Shown here piece by piece: positions 1 through 30,909 of a stretch of 64,000 bases of DNA. Source of the DNA: Lingula anatina (Eukaryota > Brachiopoda > Lingulata > Lingulida > Lingulidae). The notes below the pieces were generated by a model. It did not search any database, was not told where the DNA came from, and saw nothing but the letters and a program-made list of their open reading frames with translations. Within the stretch, counting starts at the first letter, position 1; each line of letters starts with the position of its first letter. A program made the position numbers and the translations under genes. The stretch is from assembly GCF_001039355.2 (NCBI RefSeq), contig NW_019776016.1:1-64000 (forward strand), read 5' to 3'.

Positions 1-44
1 GGAATTTATGGAGAATAATATCATGGTTGGCTCAAAAAATTGTA

Positions 45-276
45 CGCACAGTGCATCCGTGCGTATGCCTGGTTACGCCCCTGTACTTGGCCAATTTTTT
101 GCACGCAAACCGCTCGTAGAAGCACGCACGACCGGTTGTAAGAGTAGCTTTACCCTTGTGGACCAGTAGTGACCTGCCATTGGACAATGTGATGTAATGC
201 TCACCCTTTGATGTGTGTCTGTGCAGCCATGAAGTCTGGTGTCCAGATGTTAGATTAAGTTCAGAAGGGAGACTCC
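45..276 (-). other. Possible coding remnant, unidentified
   Basis: Read on the minus strand this stretch stays open for roughly 75 codons without a start codon. It includes a segment reading ITLSNGRSLLVHKGKATL, which vaguely resembles the protease/pre-integrase region of retroelement polyproteins. I cannot assign a family. It may be a transposon fragment, an edge exon of a gene outside the window, or chance. Confidence 0.15.
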
Positions 277-351
277 CAGTGATATAGCCAGCAAGTACTT
301 GGTTATAAAAGTTATTATAGTTTGCAAAGATAATTCTGGATTTATAACCAA

Positions 352-519
352 CAGGGGCGGATTCAGGGCGTCTTCTGGGTCTTCCGGAAGACGGTCAGAT
401 TTTCAAGTTTACATTCACGGGTATCTAATTTTTTCTGTCGGAAGACGGTCAAAAATGAAGAACGGAGCAACAAAGATAATTTGGAAGACTGTCAGAAAAT
501 ATCTCTGAATCCGCTCCTG
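352..519. mobile_element. Short hAT-like MITE
   Basis: The ends are inverted: CAGGGGCGGATTCAG on the left and CTGAATCCGCTCCTG on the right. Both are flanked by the direct repeat ACCAA (347-351 and 520-524). The end sequence resembles hAT-family termini, but hAT elements usually make 8-bp target duplications and only 5 bp match here. The interior carries the motif GGAAGACGGTCA more than once and has no coding capacity. Confidence 0.6.
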
Positions 520-703
520 ACCAAGACTTATGGAATAAAATTATTTGCTAAGTTTTATAATTATGTGTCACCCTATTGAACGTAGGTTGGGAACTGATGA
601 ATGAAATTAAGTAAAATTAGTTAGAATGACGTAACACATAATTATAAAAGGTGGGGCTTTTGATATGCCGCCAAAGAAAAGACTGCGCCGATTGTCTTCC
701 TGT

Positions 704-1089
704 CACCCTGAGCTTCAGAGCTAACTTGACACTAACCTTTTCACTGTAGCCTATCTCCATCGTGTCAAGTAACCTCTGACGAAAATAGTTTGACCTAGTT
801 TATATAAGCCAATCGAATCCATGTTTCAAAATTTTTCACCAAAGTTTGGTGAAAACGCTGATTGGTTGATCGTCAATCGGCAATCCTCGGCTGATTCCGC
901 AAGCTCCATACTAACAACATAGTTATTGTCGAGTGCGGAGACATCCGAGTAGTTCCGAGTGNGTGCGGGCTTTAAATTTGATTGGCGGGCGGCGGGGGGC
1001 AATCGAATGTGGTCAGAGGTTACTTGACACGATGGAGAATAGGCTACAGTGAAAAGGTTAGTGTCAAGTTAGCTCTGAAGCTCAGGGTG
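704..1089. mobile_element. Fold-back element with ~77-bp inverted arms
   Basis: The stretch at 704-780 reappears almost perfectly as its reverse complement at 1012-1089; I see about one indel between the arms. The roughly 230-bp loop is non-coding and contains the N at 962. This is the structure of a fold-back MITE. Because the arms are nearly identical, the insertion or a gene-conversion event is probably recent. Confidence 0.8.
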
Positions 1090-1276
1090 CTTCCTGTAGG
1101 AAGGCCAGCAAAACTTGATGAACCTTTTCACCGAACGTGCTACAGTTACAATAAGTCCTTGTTTGGTGGCTGCTTCATCTCGCCTGGTTACTCAGGCACC
1201 TACCGAAGAAACTGTGAAATTTCCAACCCGTAGGAGACCCCAAAACTGCTACCCAGGCTCGTAGGTGATTGGGAAG

Positions 1277-2000
1277 GATGGCCAAAAGTTTGCGGCAACG
1301 AGATTGCAGGAGCTTGCAAGAAAAATTTTACTGCTGCTAATTTACAGCAATATTGCAGCAAATTTGCTGCAAATTTGCAGCAGGTCTGATATATTTATTT
1401 TGTTAATTAAGAGATATTTTTTTCTGAAAATGAGTAATATACAGTATTTCTGCAATAGTGATTTTATTCATAGATATTTAAATCTAATATCGTTATTCCA
1501 TAAACTTCCGGGAAAACAAGGACCGCCGGGTGATTCCGTGAAAGGCATAAAGGGTATGAGAGGTGTGGTGGGGAATCCTGTTGCAGTCAATTTCCTAAAT
1601 GTCATGAAACGTTATCTACGAGGGAGGGGTATTAACACTCTCTCCTCTCTAGGTGTGGTTTCCTTTGGTCCGCCTTACCCAGGCAATCTTGCCCATGTGC
1701 CTGTTTGGTTATGTCTAAGCCTCTGAATGATTTGCATAGAACAATCCACCCTTCTGGCCATTTGGCTAGTCAAAACTCCCCTCAGCAAAATGAAAAGTTT
1801 GCAGCTATATTGCAGCAAAATTTCAAAAATATTGTGATAAACTTTAAGTTTGCAGCAACGAGTTTGCAAGAAAAAATTTATTGCTGCTAATTTGCATCCA
1901 TATTGCAGCAAATTTGCCGCAAATTAGAAAGAAGAAATTGCAATTTGCTGAAATATTGCAGCAAGTTTGCTGCAATTTTGCTGCGAATTTGCAGCAGGCG
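1277..2000. repeat. Two copies of a TTGCAGCAA-rich repeat flanking a relic exon
   Basis: A segment of about 100 bp rich in TTTGCAGCAA and TTGCTGCAA motifs occurs at 1277-1384 and again at 1795-2000. Both share the stretch GCAACGAG.TTGCA followed by GCTTGCAAGAAAAA-like sequence. The motif is largely self-complementary, so the region can form many short hairpins. It looks like a dispersed AT-rich repeat and is non-coding. Confidence 0.55.
1500..1580 (+). pseudogene. Decayed duplicate of the collagen exon of the lectin gene
   Basis: This 80-bp stretch translates as LPGKQGPPGDSVKGIKGMRG and continues VVGNP. It closely matches the start of exon 6 of the downstream lectin-collagen gene ([20 protein letters not shown], from 5509). 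The acceptor in the real exon (TTTCATAG) reads CCATAA here, so the splice AG is gone. The Gly-X-Y frame ends soon after. It is most simply a leftover of a partial upstream duplication of the gene; no other exons of that copy are visible. Confidence 0.7.
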
Positions 2001-2289
2001 TAATATTTTGCTAAGGGCCCCTCCGACTTCTTGGTAAAAATGAATCCATCTTTACTACATCACGTTTAAATCCTTATTCTAATGATTTAAATAGTTGCTA
2101 AAACAATTAGAATGAATCCATTTTTCACTCTGGCATTTACAAGGTCACGTGATATCCAATCACATCATTAGTGCATGTTTTAACGATTGAAATGACAGGT
2201 GTTGGCATGGATGATGTATAGATATCCAAGGGCGTGGACAATTAACAGTGAACTTGGGTTCTAAAAAAACTTCATGAAAAGCTTTCGCC

Positions 2290-5200
2290 ATGGATCGCAG
2301 GTAAGGTTCTAAAGTGATGTTGGAGTTCAACTTTTTTCACTAAACAGTCTTTTGGTGGTACATACGTTACCATATGTTAATATTTTACTATGTAAGTGAC
2401 ATACATGAGCATCTATACATTTAAGATACGAAATGACTGTAATAAATAACTGAAAAGCATTGGAAGTCACCCTTTCTGCATGGCATGACTGTTAGGCTTA
2501 CCGGTATGTAGTATCGCAACCATGTTAAATGTTAGGTCTCGTCATAGAACGGTGAGTTTATAGGATTCTGCATTTACAGGATATCGTCTTTTTAGTGGAC
2601 TTTACTTCTAGGAATACCGATGTTACATGTGTTGCAGGCTATTGGAAAGAAATATCTTGTTAAATACCAACATTATACAATTATATTCCCATTTAAAGTG
2701 TTGGAAAATTAAAAAAGACGATTTTCAACTATAGCTGATTTCTTCAAACAATTCAAATGATTTTGAACTAATTATTTTAGGTGCCTGTTGGTGTGCGTAG
2801 TGCTGTTTTTCTTTCGACCAGTATGTATATCAGGTAAGAGAAAGTTAAAAAAAAACAATCAGATCTATATTATGTACATGTAGAAGGTTCTTTTTTCATT
2901 CAAATATAGATTATTATTTTTAAAATATACTAAACATATTAAAATATGGAATTTTTTTATCGGACGCTTTACACTTAACCATGTCTTCCTTCATATGAGG
3001 ACACATCAGAAATTATCGTATAATTTATTAATGATAGCTTAAATTCATGTATACGTACATTTTAAGACCATCAGTCACGTTTTCATATATCCTTATTACC
3101 ACCTTGTTACATACACTGTAGCTATTAAAAATTACCTACGTTTTTACTCCTTCACTCCAGCTTGCCCAGACGGCTGGGCATTATATGGACCAAATGGTTA
3201 CTGCTACTTGTTCTCCACCATGGGTTTATCCTTCGAGGAGGCTGAGGCATTTTGTACCACATTCCTTACGGGACATCTAGCGAGTATTCACAGTGCAGAA
3301 GAAAACGCCTTTCTTGCAAGTTTACGCCCACCGTGAGTTGATAAGTTAGCCATATGCTAGTTATCATCATCGCCTTAAAGGGGTTGGAACGACTTTAATG
3401 TCACTTGTGATATTTTCTTATTTGGTGAAAGAAGTCGTGAGTTGTTTTATCTAAGTAATATCAAGTTGTCGCAAGTTTTTCCAGCAGCTCAAATGTTCCA
3501 CCTGATCAAATGTTTTTTTTTTAATAAATAAAGAAAAAATATATGATGTACGTGTGATAATGGTTATTCATGCTCAAAATGATAATTTAGGAGGTGAAAG
3601 GAAAATTATTTATGTATTGTTGATACAAGTTAATCTCTAATGATCGAGTGTCGTCTTTGAGAACCATTAAAAGTGTACTGCGTCACCTACTCGCTTAAAC
3701 GGATATGAAACCAGGCATGCCTCTTTGGCCGCATTTAGAACAGTCGACTAACTGGTCCGAGATCGACCCACTTGAATACTTTTCCAAGGGATATTTGTTC
3801 AGTGTCTATTAGGGGATTCGACGGCAAGCTTTTTAGTGGGTCGCCATATTTGACCCGCGGACTAGTTAGTCCACTGTTCTGAATGCCCTCTATATTAATC
3901 ATATTTTCCTTGTCTTAGAGGCACCAATAATGCCTGGATAGGCTTTACGGACGCTGCCGTAGAGGGCACGTACGTATGGACCGATGGAACTGCAGATGAT
4001 TTTGATGCATGGCGAAACAACGAGCCAAGTGGTGGCACAACAGAGAACTGTGCAGCCGCGCGCTCCGTGAGTCCATTCCAGTGGGTATCCCGCCAGTGCA
4101 CGTTTATACTCCCATTTTTCTGCAGGGCTTTATGGATAGGTAATGTCGTTGAAGGCGTGAACATTTTATTTATATAACGTTGTAAAATTGTGTACTTATG
4201 TCGTCTTTTCTCTTCTTTGTTAAATGTGCTGAACCTGAAACTAGCCCAATTTTTTCCTATTCGTGTACTTAATTAAAATAATAATAAAAAAGAAATATAT
4301 ATGCGATTTTAGACTTAATCTGAATGTTGATATGAATTGCTACGTACATTTAAATATTATCCTTAATGCTGAATGAATATGAACATATTTGCAGCTAACC
4401 CGGGTCCACCGGGAACCAGCGGACCCCCAGGAATCAGTGGACCCCCAGGAACAAGTGGACCTCCGGGAACTGGGGGTCCACCAGGTACTGCAGGCCCACC
4501 AGGGACAGGAGGACCTCCTGGCACAGGGGGCCCACAGGGAACAAGTGGTCCAGCGGGAACAGGTGGTCCTCCTGCAACCAGTGGTCCTCCTGGAACGGGT
4601 GGCCCTCCAGCTACAGGTGGACCACCAGGAACCATGGGACCACCCGGAAGTAGTGGGCCACCGGGGACTGGAGCACCACCAGGGACCAGCGGGCCACCAG
4701 GTTCAAATGGACCCCCTGGCACTGAAGGACCACCCGGGACAGGGGGCCCACCAGGTTCGGGCGGTCCTCCGGGAACCGAAGGACCTTCAGGTACAGGAGG
4801 GCCTCCTGGCACGCAAGGACCACCAGGAACGGGAGGACCCCCAGGGACGGCAGGATCACCTGGGTCAGGGGGTCCTCCAGGTACATCAGGACCTGCCGGA
4901 CTTAATGCCCCCCCAGGCACTAGTGGTCCTGTTGGTGAAGCAGGGCCAACAGGAACTGGTGGGCCACCCGGACTGAATGGAGGAAGTGGAACAGTTGGAC
5001 CAGAGGGAACTGGTGGTCCACCTGGAACCCGCGGGCCTGATGGCACGAGTGGTCCACCCGGGAGAAGTGGTCCTCGAGGAACAGGTGGTCCACAAGGCAC
5101 CAGTGGGCCACCTGGAACAGTTGGTCCCCAAGGAGCAGCAGGACCACCAGGCACAGGTGGACCCCCAGGACTAAGTGGACCTATAGGAATGGTTGGTGCT

Positions 5201-6854
5201 GCTGGAACAGCTGGTCCACCAGGGTTAATAGGGCCTCCTGGACCAACCGGAACGGGAGGACCACCAGGAACAGCAGGACCAAAAGGTAAGAAGGAATATT
5301 TGTTTTGAAATGATTTTAGCTTTGCAATTTTGCAATTTCTTATTAGTCTTTTTTTCTTTGAATATGTTATCTTGTTGTGAAATTATCAGAAATACGTTTC
5401 AATGATCACCCTTCTGTGAATTCCAAAAGCACGTTTAAGAAAGAAATCCATGCGTATTATAAAATAATTATTTGCATTAGATTTATAATTTGAATGTTTC
5501 TTTCATAGGGCTTCCGGGAAACCAAGGGCCGCCAGGTGACTCAATGCAAGGCATGAAGGGTATGAAGGGCATGGCGGGGGATCCAGGTCAGCAAGGACTT
5601 CCAGGATCTGTTGGACATCCGGGAGAGAAGGGAATGCAGGGAGCTAAAGGCCTACCGTTCTTTGGAATGAAAGGAGAAAAGGGAATGTCTGACAGATTTT
5701 TCATAATACTGCGTGGACGGACATTTTCTCCAACTACAAAATTTTTTACACGAACAGTACCCCCAACTACAAAATTCTTTACACGAACAGTATCTCCAAC
5801 TCCAAAATTCTTCACACGAACAGTATCCCCAACTACAAGATTCTTTACACGAACAGTATCCACAACTACAAGATTCTTTAAAGGAATATTCCTTCCAGCT
5901 GCAACCAAATTTAAGAGTCTCAAAGAGTCAAAAGTTATTGTCTCAAATGGAGCATTCTTCTTCCTAAAAGGTAAGAGTACTTTGTATCTCTATTGTCTGT
6001 TGGCCGACTCATTTGCATTTTACAAATATTATTATAGGTGGCCGTCTTTTCCATATCAAAGCTAGATATTTAAAAACATATCCAAATTACCTTGATACCA
6101 TTGTAAAAAGCAGTAAAATTTGACTTAATCTGTCATAAAACAATTGCTCCAAATGCTCTTAGATTAATATGACCAGCGGAAGTTATAATTAGTCGGCTGT
6201 CAATATAGGGAGTCTTTTATGCTGTCCAGCATAAAAAAGGAGGGCCTTCTGTGAAACAGTGACCTTCGGATGGCTAAACCTTTATTAATTAGGGAATTAC
6301 AAAGGATGGTTTGATATTTTCTTCTAATAACGTTTTGTTACCAGCATTTGCAACGTTTGTTATCAGCATATTCATGATTTGACTTGCATGAACTTATGGA
6401 GACTAAAACTAGGTATAAACAGCCATAAAAACGTCACTGCTTACGGATATAATGATTTAATATTGAATTATAATTCTCTGATACGAAATGACGAGGAAAT
6501 GGCGTTTCAGTATTTTTATCAAACTTCCGAGTCGTCCCTCGATATACTCATAGCACATATAGCACAATGATTATTTCATTCACGTAGCTGGTTCGATTTT
6601 TATTTATGTGTCCCCATTTTACCATTAAAGGTGACAAGCAGAATGGCACCCCAAGTCGTGAAAACAGTGAAGAAGACTCCGACATTCTGCAACAACTGAA
6701 GGACGCCGTGGTACATGAAATTGTACTAGGAGTAATCATAGGAACGGTTTTCCTAGGGACCATCTACCTCTATGTAGCCTATTTTAAGCAAGTGGCATAT
6801 GAAAAACGTGAAATCGAAAAAATAAGGAGAAAATTGGAAGGAATGAATCCTTAA
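2290..6854 (+). CDS. Transmembrane C-type lectin with collagen-like stalk
   Basis: Seven exons with matching phases: 2290-2300, 2781-2833, 3161-3332, 3919-4139, 4395-5285, 5509-5970, 6631-6854 (677 residues). Residues 1-21 form a signal peptide ([21 protein letters not shown]). Residues 23-152 are a C-type lectin domain with the usual cysteines, the WIG core and a final FFC. Its sugar/Ca motif reads EPS rather than EPN, and WVS stands where WND is usual, so classical Ca-dependent sugar binding is doubtful. Residues 153-449 are collagen-like Gly-X-Y repeats dominated by [10 protein letters not shown]; 450 to about 500 are a second, Lys/Met-rich collagen segment. About 523-573 are 11-residue repeats ([11 protein letters not shown] type). 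One membrane helix lies at 634-655 with a short basic tail. Family knowledge: collectins carry collagen before the lectin domain and are usually soluble; here the order is reversed and the protein is predicted to be membrane-bound, lectin outward. A pattern-recognition or adhesion role is inferred. Confidence 0.88.
3731..3886. mobile_element. MITE, family 1, copy in lectin intron 3
   Basis: The ends are inverted: GCATTTAGAACAGTCGACTA on the left and TAGTCCACTGTTCTGAATGC on the right. The interior contains CCATATTTGACCCGCGGACTAG and TTCAGTGTCTATTA. The same family occurs at 16745-17031, 49523-49632 and 56971-57149. It is non-coding. Confidence 0.75.
5730..5883 (+). repeat. 33-bp coding minisatellite in lectin exon 6
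   Basis: Four full 33-bp units start at 5730, 5763, 5796 and 5829, and a partial fifth follows. Each unit encodes an 11-residue block of the form [11 protein letters not shown]. The blocks are Thr-rich and basic, end-to-end and without indels. They lie between the second collagen segment and the membrane helix, so they form part of the extracellular stalk. Copy number could vary between alleles. Confidence 0.85.
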
Positions 6855-6997
6855 AAGGAAACTTTATTCAAATATCCACGTGAATCACAAAGGAACTTTT
6901 ACAGGATGAGATTACAGTGGTCATCAGTTCTAACGTCAGATATCCTATTTATCCACGTGGTTTGATGACGTTGGAGATCCTATTCCTCCTCGCTCGG

Positions 6998-7045
6998 CTG
7001 TCACCTTGATCGTTTGAGGAATCTTAAAACCATACAAAACTACCT
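6998..7045 (+). repeat. Dispersed repeat fragment shared with 47441-47490
   Basis: The segment GGCTGTCACCTTGATCGTTTG, then GAATCTTAAAACC, recurs at 47441-47490 with a few changes. A related version, GGCTGACACCTTGATTGG, lies at 57404-57421 beside a fold-back element. It is probably a terminal fragment of a dispersed transposable element. Confidence 0.45.
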
Positions 7046-9182
7046 CTAAGACAATTCACAAGTACACCATAATGCAAACAAGCTTAGATGCGGACTTTTT
7101 AGAACCAGGGCGGAAATGGGGAAATGGTGTCAGTATGCAAAATGTTGGAAGATCCAATTTCCTATCCCAGACTATAATTAAGAAGAATATAGTAATTCTA
7201 CGGCCTATAGACCTGTTTTGCTGCGCGATTGGTTATAAAAACAGTATCAAAAATTTGTTTAAGATTTTTATACGTATCTTAATGATTTTGTCCAACATAT
7301 TCCATACTCGTTAAGCAAGTCTCCTGCCCGTGTTTAATTTCCTATACGAAGATTTTGTTTCAACCATAATGGGCTGGCATATGTAATTAAGGCGACCAAA
7401 GCCATAGCTGAATATGTCTCTATGGCTTTTTCAAGTGACATGGGCCTATATACACAGAGTGTGCAAAGGCATTGGTTCTGTTTGCAAAGTTACTAGCTAC
7501 AAATGAAGTGAAGGATCACCCAGAATGTCTCTATTCTTGTCTTTGTCTCTGGCTTAGTGATAACAAGAGGCAAAAATTAATAAAAAAATGATTTCTTTTA
7601 AGACATGTGTACCTGTTTTCTATTCAAAGCCACACAATTGATAAGATGGTTAAAAAGGACGTTCTCCTATCTTCATATCCTTTGCCATTTTTTAAAGAAA
7701 TTGCCATAAAATGAAAATATTAGGCACTTAAATGTTAGGAAAAACCTCCCATGATCAGTATCTCTGCTTTCACGTGATGCCCAGCAATAGCCCTAAATGT
7801 TTCTGAACTTTTAAATCCATAGAAGTCCACTTAAAATAAAGAATTTGTCTGAAAGAGCAGTCATTTCTCTCCTTTATTAAAAGCGGCGTAAGTTTATTTT
7901 TAATTTGACTACTAATAATTCAACTTTTGTCTAAGTGGCCTAAAGTTGGGTCTAAAAGTTAAGCCGGGTTTTCCGACTTAGGCCTAGCCCAGTCTCGACA
8001 CCTTACTTGTAATACACCGATGGTGATAATATTAAGATATATTTAATTTTTTGTTTCAAAAACGTAATCTAAATTTCCACTAGCATTTTATACTGAATCG
8101 GACATCTACGTTAAAGGGATAGATGCATGGCGTCTGCGCTGCTGTCTGTTTGGAATTATACATACAGCTTTGCTGATGTGCTGTAATATAAAAATCTTTA
8201 ACATCACTGTAGTGTGAAGTGACCTTATATCAAACAATACAATCATCAAAGCAAAACCACCTCCAGCTCATGTTGGAAGCTTCATATGAAATCCTCTTTA
8301 AAATAGTTTCAATTTTTTATGACTCGTTCTCACGCCAAAGTGTACAATAAAAGCAAAATTACCCCCAGTCGCTAGCGAAAGCCTCCCATTAAATACTCGT
8401 TAGAATCATCTGCATTTTGCTGTCTGTCAACGAGTGCGGTTTTAAAATAGCGTCACCATATGAGACTAGACGCCGTATCCCAAACTACTAACTGTATTCA
8501 TTGTCTGCATTAATGACACTATAAAAGTGTTAATATATTTCATATAAAGGACATAGATGTTCCCCAATATTGACGTATTCCCTTTGCGTTGAAATGTGTT
8601 TTGGCACAGGCAGGAGGGAATTGTTTTACAGTGTTGCCTCTGTTATAAGCAAATGTATGATAATAACTAGTATTCTATATGCCAATGCAAATTATTTTAT
8701 TCTTTTTTCTCGGTGAGGCAAATTAAAAATCTTTGACCAAAACGGAAAGTACAGTGCGAACACCGTCTCACACGGATGATATATAATCGCCTACTAGTGT
8801 TAGTCACCTTGCATGCCAGGTGAAACATAACACTAAGAACAAATTTTCACCATGCAAGTCCCGAGTTATTAAATTGACGTAGTAGACAACGCGGACTGGG
8901 TGACTTTTGAATCTCACACACCTTTCGTCCCTCGGGCTGTTAGTGGAGGGACATGTTATTTCTGAGCTGGCGTCGTTACCGTCACTCAAACTCGCCCCGG
9001 GTGCGTGCAAACTCCACCAGAGCCTCTCTTTGATCATACCGACAGATTCTGCAACAATGGCACTCCATTCGGCACGCGACCTCTGCTACCAACACTAAGA
9101 GCTCACTCCCATAAACAGCATCGGTCTATGCACATGTATCCAACTCTGTGGGCATTTTCGCTGGATGAAGCCAGTTTAACAG

Positions 9183-9420
9183 ATTAACGCGCCTCTTTTT
9201 TTTTCCCAACGCACCAGCATAATCATTATCCTCTACCAGGACGACAGATTGATTTTCACAAGATAGTCACAGATGTGTTTCTAGATAAATGGGCAGTCAT
9301 TTGGCATTCTGTGGGTTTTTCAAGATTTCCCTATAATATCTGCCACCCTGGTAGAGGGTACACAATCACCAGGTTTTCTGTATCCTACTCTAAGCCTGGA
9401 GGAGGCGTGTTAATATGTTA
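9183..9420. mobile_element. MITE-like element with imperfect inverted ends
   Basis: The left end (ATTAACGCGCCTC, then CCTCTACCAGG at 9230-9240) is mirrored on the right (CCTGGTAGAGGG near 9350, then GGAGGCGTGTTAAT). The arms are about 60 bp and imperfect. Flanking sequence around 9130-9190 and 9420-9480 resembles 11340-11400 and 11520-11570 in the beta-PIX gene, so the full element may be larger and present twice. Confidence 0.5.
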
Positions 9421-10533
9421 AGCTGATTGCATTCTCGGAGTTATAGCGTAAAACATTAGTTCCATTTGGAATGAGCCCTCACACTCAAATTGCTGATCGT
9501 ACGCCTCCCTGGTGTGTCGTTTGTCGCTCTTACAACTTGGGGGTTCTTGCTACCAACCAATTTCGCTTGTGTGTCTTAATTCTTGTATTATATAGAACGT
9601 GTGCGTATCAGCGTGTGCTTAAAGATGCATTTGAAAGGAGTCGACTTGTCAAGACAGCCAATGATATTTTAAGGAATATTTGAAAATAATAAGTCTATGT
9701 ATAACCCCTTGGTCGTTTCACCAACCTTCATTTCAATAATCATGCTTTCACTCATATTATATTGGCATAAAAAGAAATCTTTAAAGAAAGCCAAAAACCT
9801 TAAATTCAAGGACCTTTGTTTTATTTTTTTAACAAAACTGTTTTAAAAAATCTAAGGCACATAGGTTATGTTTTTTTTTGTGATTCATATACATAATCAG
9901 TTATGAAAACAAGTTTTAAAATTTTAATGCTGCACATATGCTTCATTTTATCAACATTTTGATGTATGAATACGTGCATCTGGTTTAACAACTACACAAT
10001 TTACAGGAATATGTGACATGATCTATAGCAATATACCACTAATATCTCGCTGAATACAATACAAAACAAATTCGTTAAGAATTAATATTGGGAAAAAAGA
10101 AGAAAAATACCTAAACTGAAGTTACTATTTTTTCCCACACTAACGTTGACTTTGTAGATATTTTCAAGGAATCATAATATGTTAGGAAAACTTATAAAAA
10201 TTTGTCGTAAGTCATGTTAAATATTTACCTTGCAGCAATTCTGCATGTTATCATTCTGTTTTTATACAGATTCAAATGAAAATTAAACAATCTGCATGTT
10301 TTTGCTGGAGATAAAAAAGAAGGCATCATACTTAACGCGCCATACTGCCTTTCCTGCTCTGATTCATCTACATGCATATAAATATGTATACGTCTCTCAG
10401 TACACAGTCACCAACATAATGTTTCATAACACCTTCCAAGATTGGGTATAGCATCTTCTACAAAGGCTAGAATGACCCTGACCTTTGCATAAGGTCATGA
10501 CCTTCACCCTAGGTCATGCTGAATGCCTCAATC

Positions 10534-29834
<19,301 letters not shown>

Positions 29835-30376
29835 TTCTGTATGGTGTTCAAAGGATTTCTACACTCACATTTTCAAAACAACCTGTGATACAAGATACTG
29901 CAATGTAAATAACAATTGAAAAATACCTCCTTTCATCATGATCACTATTTTCAGTTGTATTATGGATCCACAAGGGACGAATTAGTAAAAATAAAATGAT
30001 AATAATAATAATAATAAAACCTTAAAAAATTAATATATAAAAGAACATGACTTTTAACATTACAAAAACACTATCAGCAGTCAATAAATACAACCTTTAC
30101 GCCCAAAGGCAAAGACTTAACACGAAACAAGGACAACTATATTCTGAAACGGTCTTGTATTAGACAACTACTACTACTACTAGTTCTTGTAGTAATACCA
30201 ATGTTACCATAATACTTTTGACATTCGCTTATTGACCTCCAATAATGGCAAAATCTATATACAAAGCAAGCGAAGTAAAGAGTGATGCAAAACTGCATTT
30301 CACAAACCAATTCTTGTTGGGCAAAGTGGTTTCATTAAATGCATAAAATGAGTATAATTATCCATTAAAATCTTAC

Positions 30377-30440
30377 CATTTCTTTCTCTGTTATCTTAAT
30401 CATCACCAAAATTTGCTGCAAACCGGAAGTTTAGTCATTG
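30377..30440 (-). promoter_or_regulatory. Candidate beta-PIX 5' UTR exon and promoter
   Basis: On the minus strand a short exon would end at 30377 with the donor AAATG/GTAAGA. It could join the acceptor CACAG/GT at 29883, 48 bp before the start codon. An ETS-type motif CCGGAAGT lies at 30423-30430, typical of TATA-less promoters. The joined leader would contain a 14-codon upstream reading frame ending before the main start. This is inference from splice signals only. Confidence 0.4.
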
Positions 30441-30909
30441 TCAAGAGGGGCTAAGCATTTCCTGGCATTTCCTTTTTTTTCAAAGGGTGCTTGTTGCCAA
30501 AGTTTGCAAAATAACTATCAGTGTATTGAGTCAATAGTCTTAAAATGATTTATGTTAAAAACTTGAAATGATCAGTATCAAACCATTGCTTAATGTTAAA
30601 AAGTCTGCGAAAATGTTTGACAAGTCAACCTGCGTTATCTTGGCTAATAACATTAATAATCGCTATCATTTATAACATTAGTGAGAACAACAATTGGTCT
30701 GAGATTCTAATTTAGAGAAAAAAAATTACCTTTATTAACGTCCATATCTCATATAATTTTCAAAAGACGAAAATCAGTGTTTGCATTAAAACTTCTCGCG
30801 CGACCTATATATTATCGGCTATCAGCATTTTCTACACTTAACTTTTTGACCCCTTTATTGAATTTACAGCATGTGTTATAAAATACCAAGTTTCGTAACT
30901 GACCTTTTG

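Larger units (their letters stand above)
6855..10533. other. Intergenic region between lectin and beta-PIX genes
   Basis: No exon-like open frame with splice sites was found. A possible poly(A) signal for the lectin gene (AATAAA, about 7835) lies near the left end. A possible minus-strand signal (TTTATT on the plus strand, about 9822) could serve beta-PIX. The segment just below 10534 is probably beta-PIX 3' UTR; it carries several GGTCA/TGACC motifs (10470-10520), a pattern common in molluscan repeats. A MITE-like inverted repeat lies at 9183-9420. Confidence 0.5.

Noticed and set aside
4363-5154. 263-codon minus-strand open frame rich in Gly-Pro
   Set aside because: It is the antisense shadow of the collagen exon; GGNCCN repeats stay open on both strands.
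5588-5967. Alternative-frame peptides over the 33-bp repeat
   Set aside because: The true frame is fixed by matching phases at both exon borders and by Gly-X-Y continuity.
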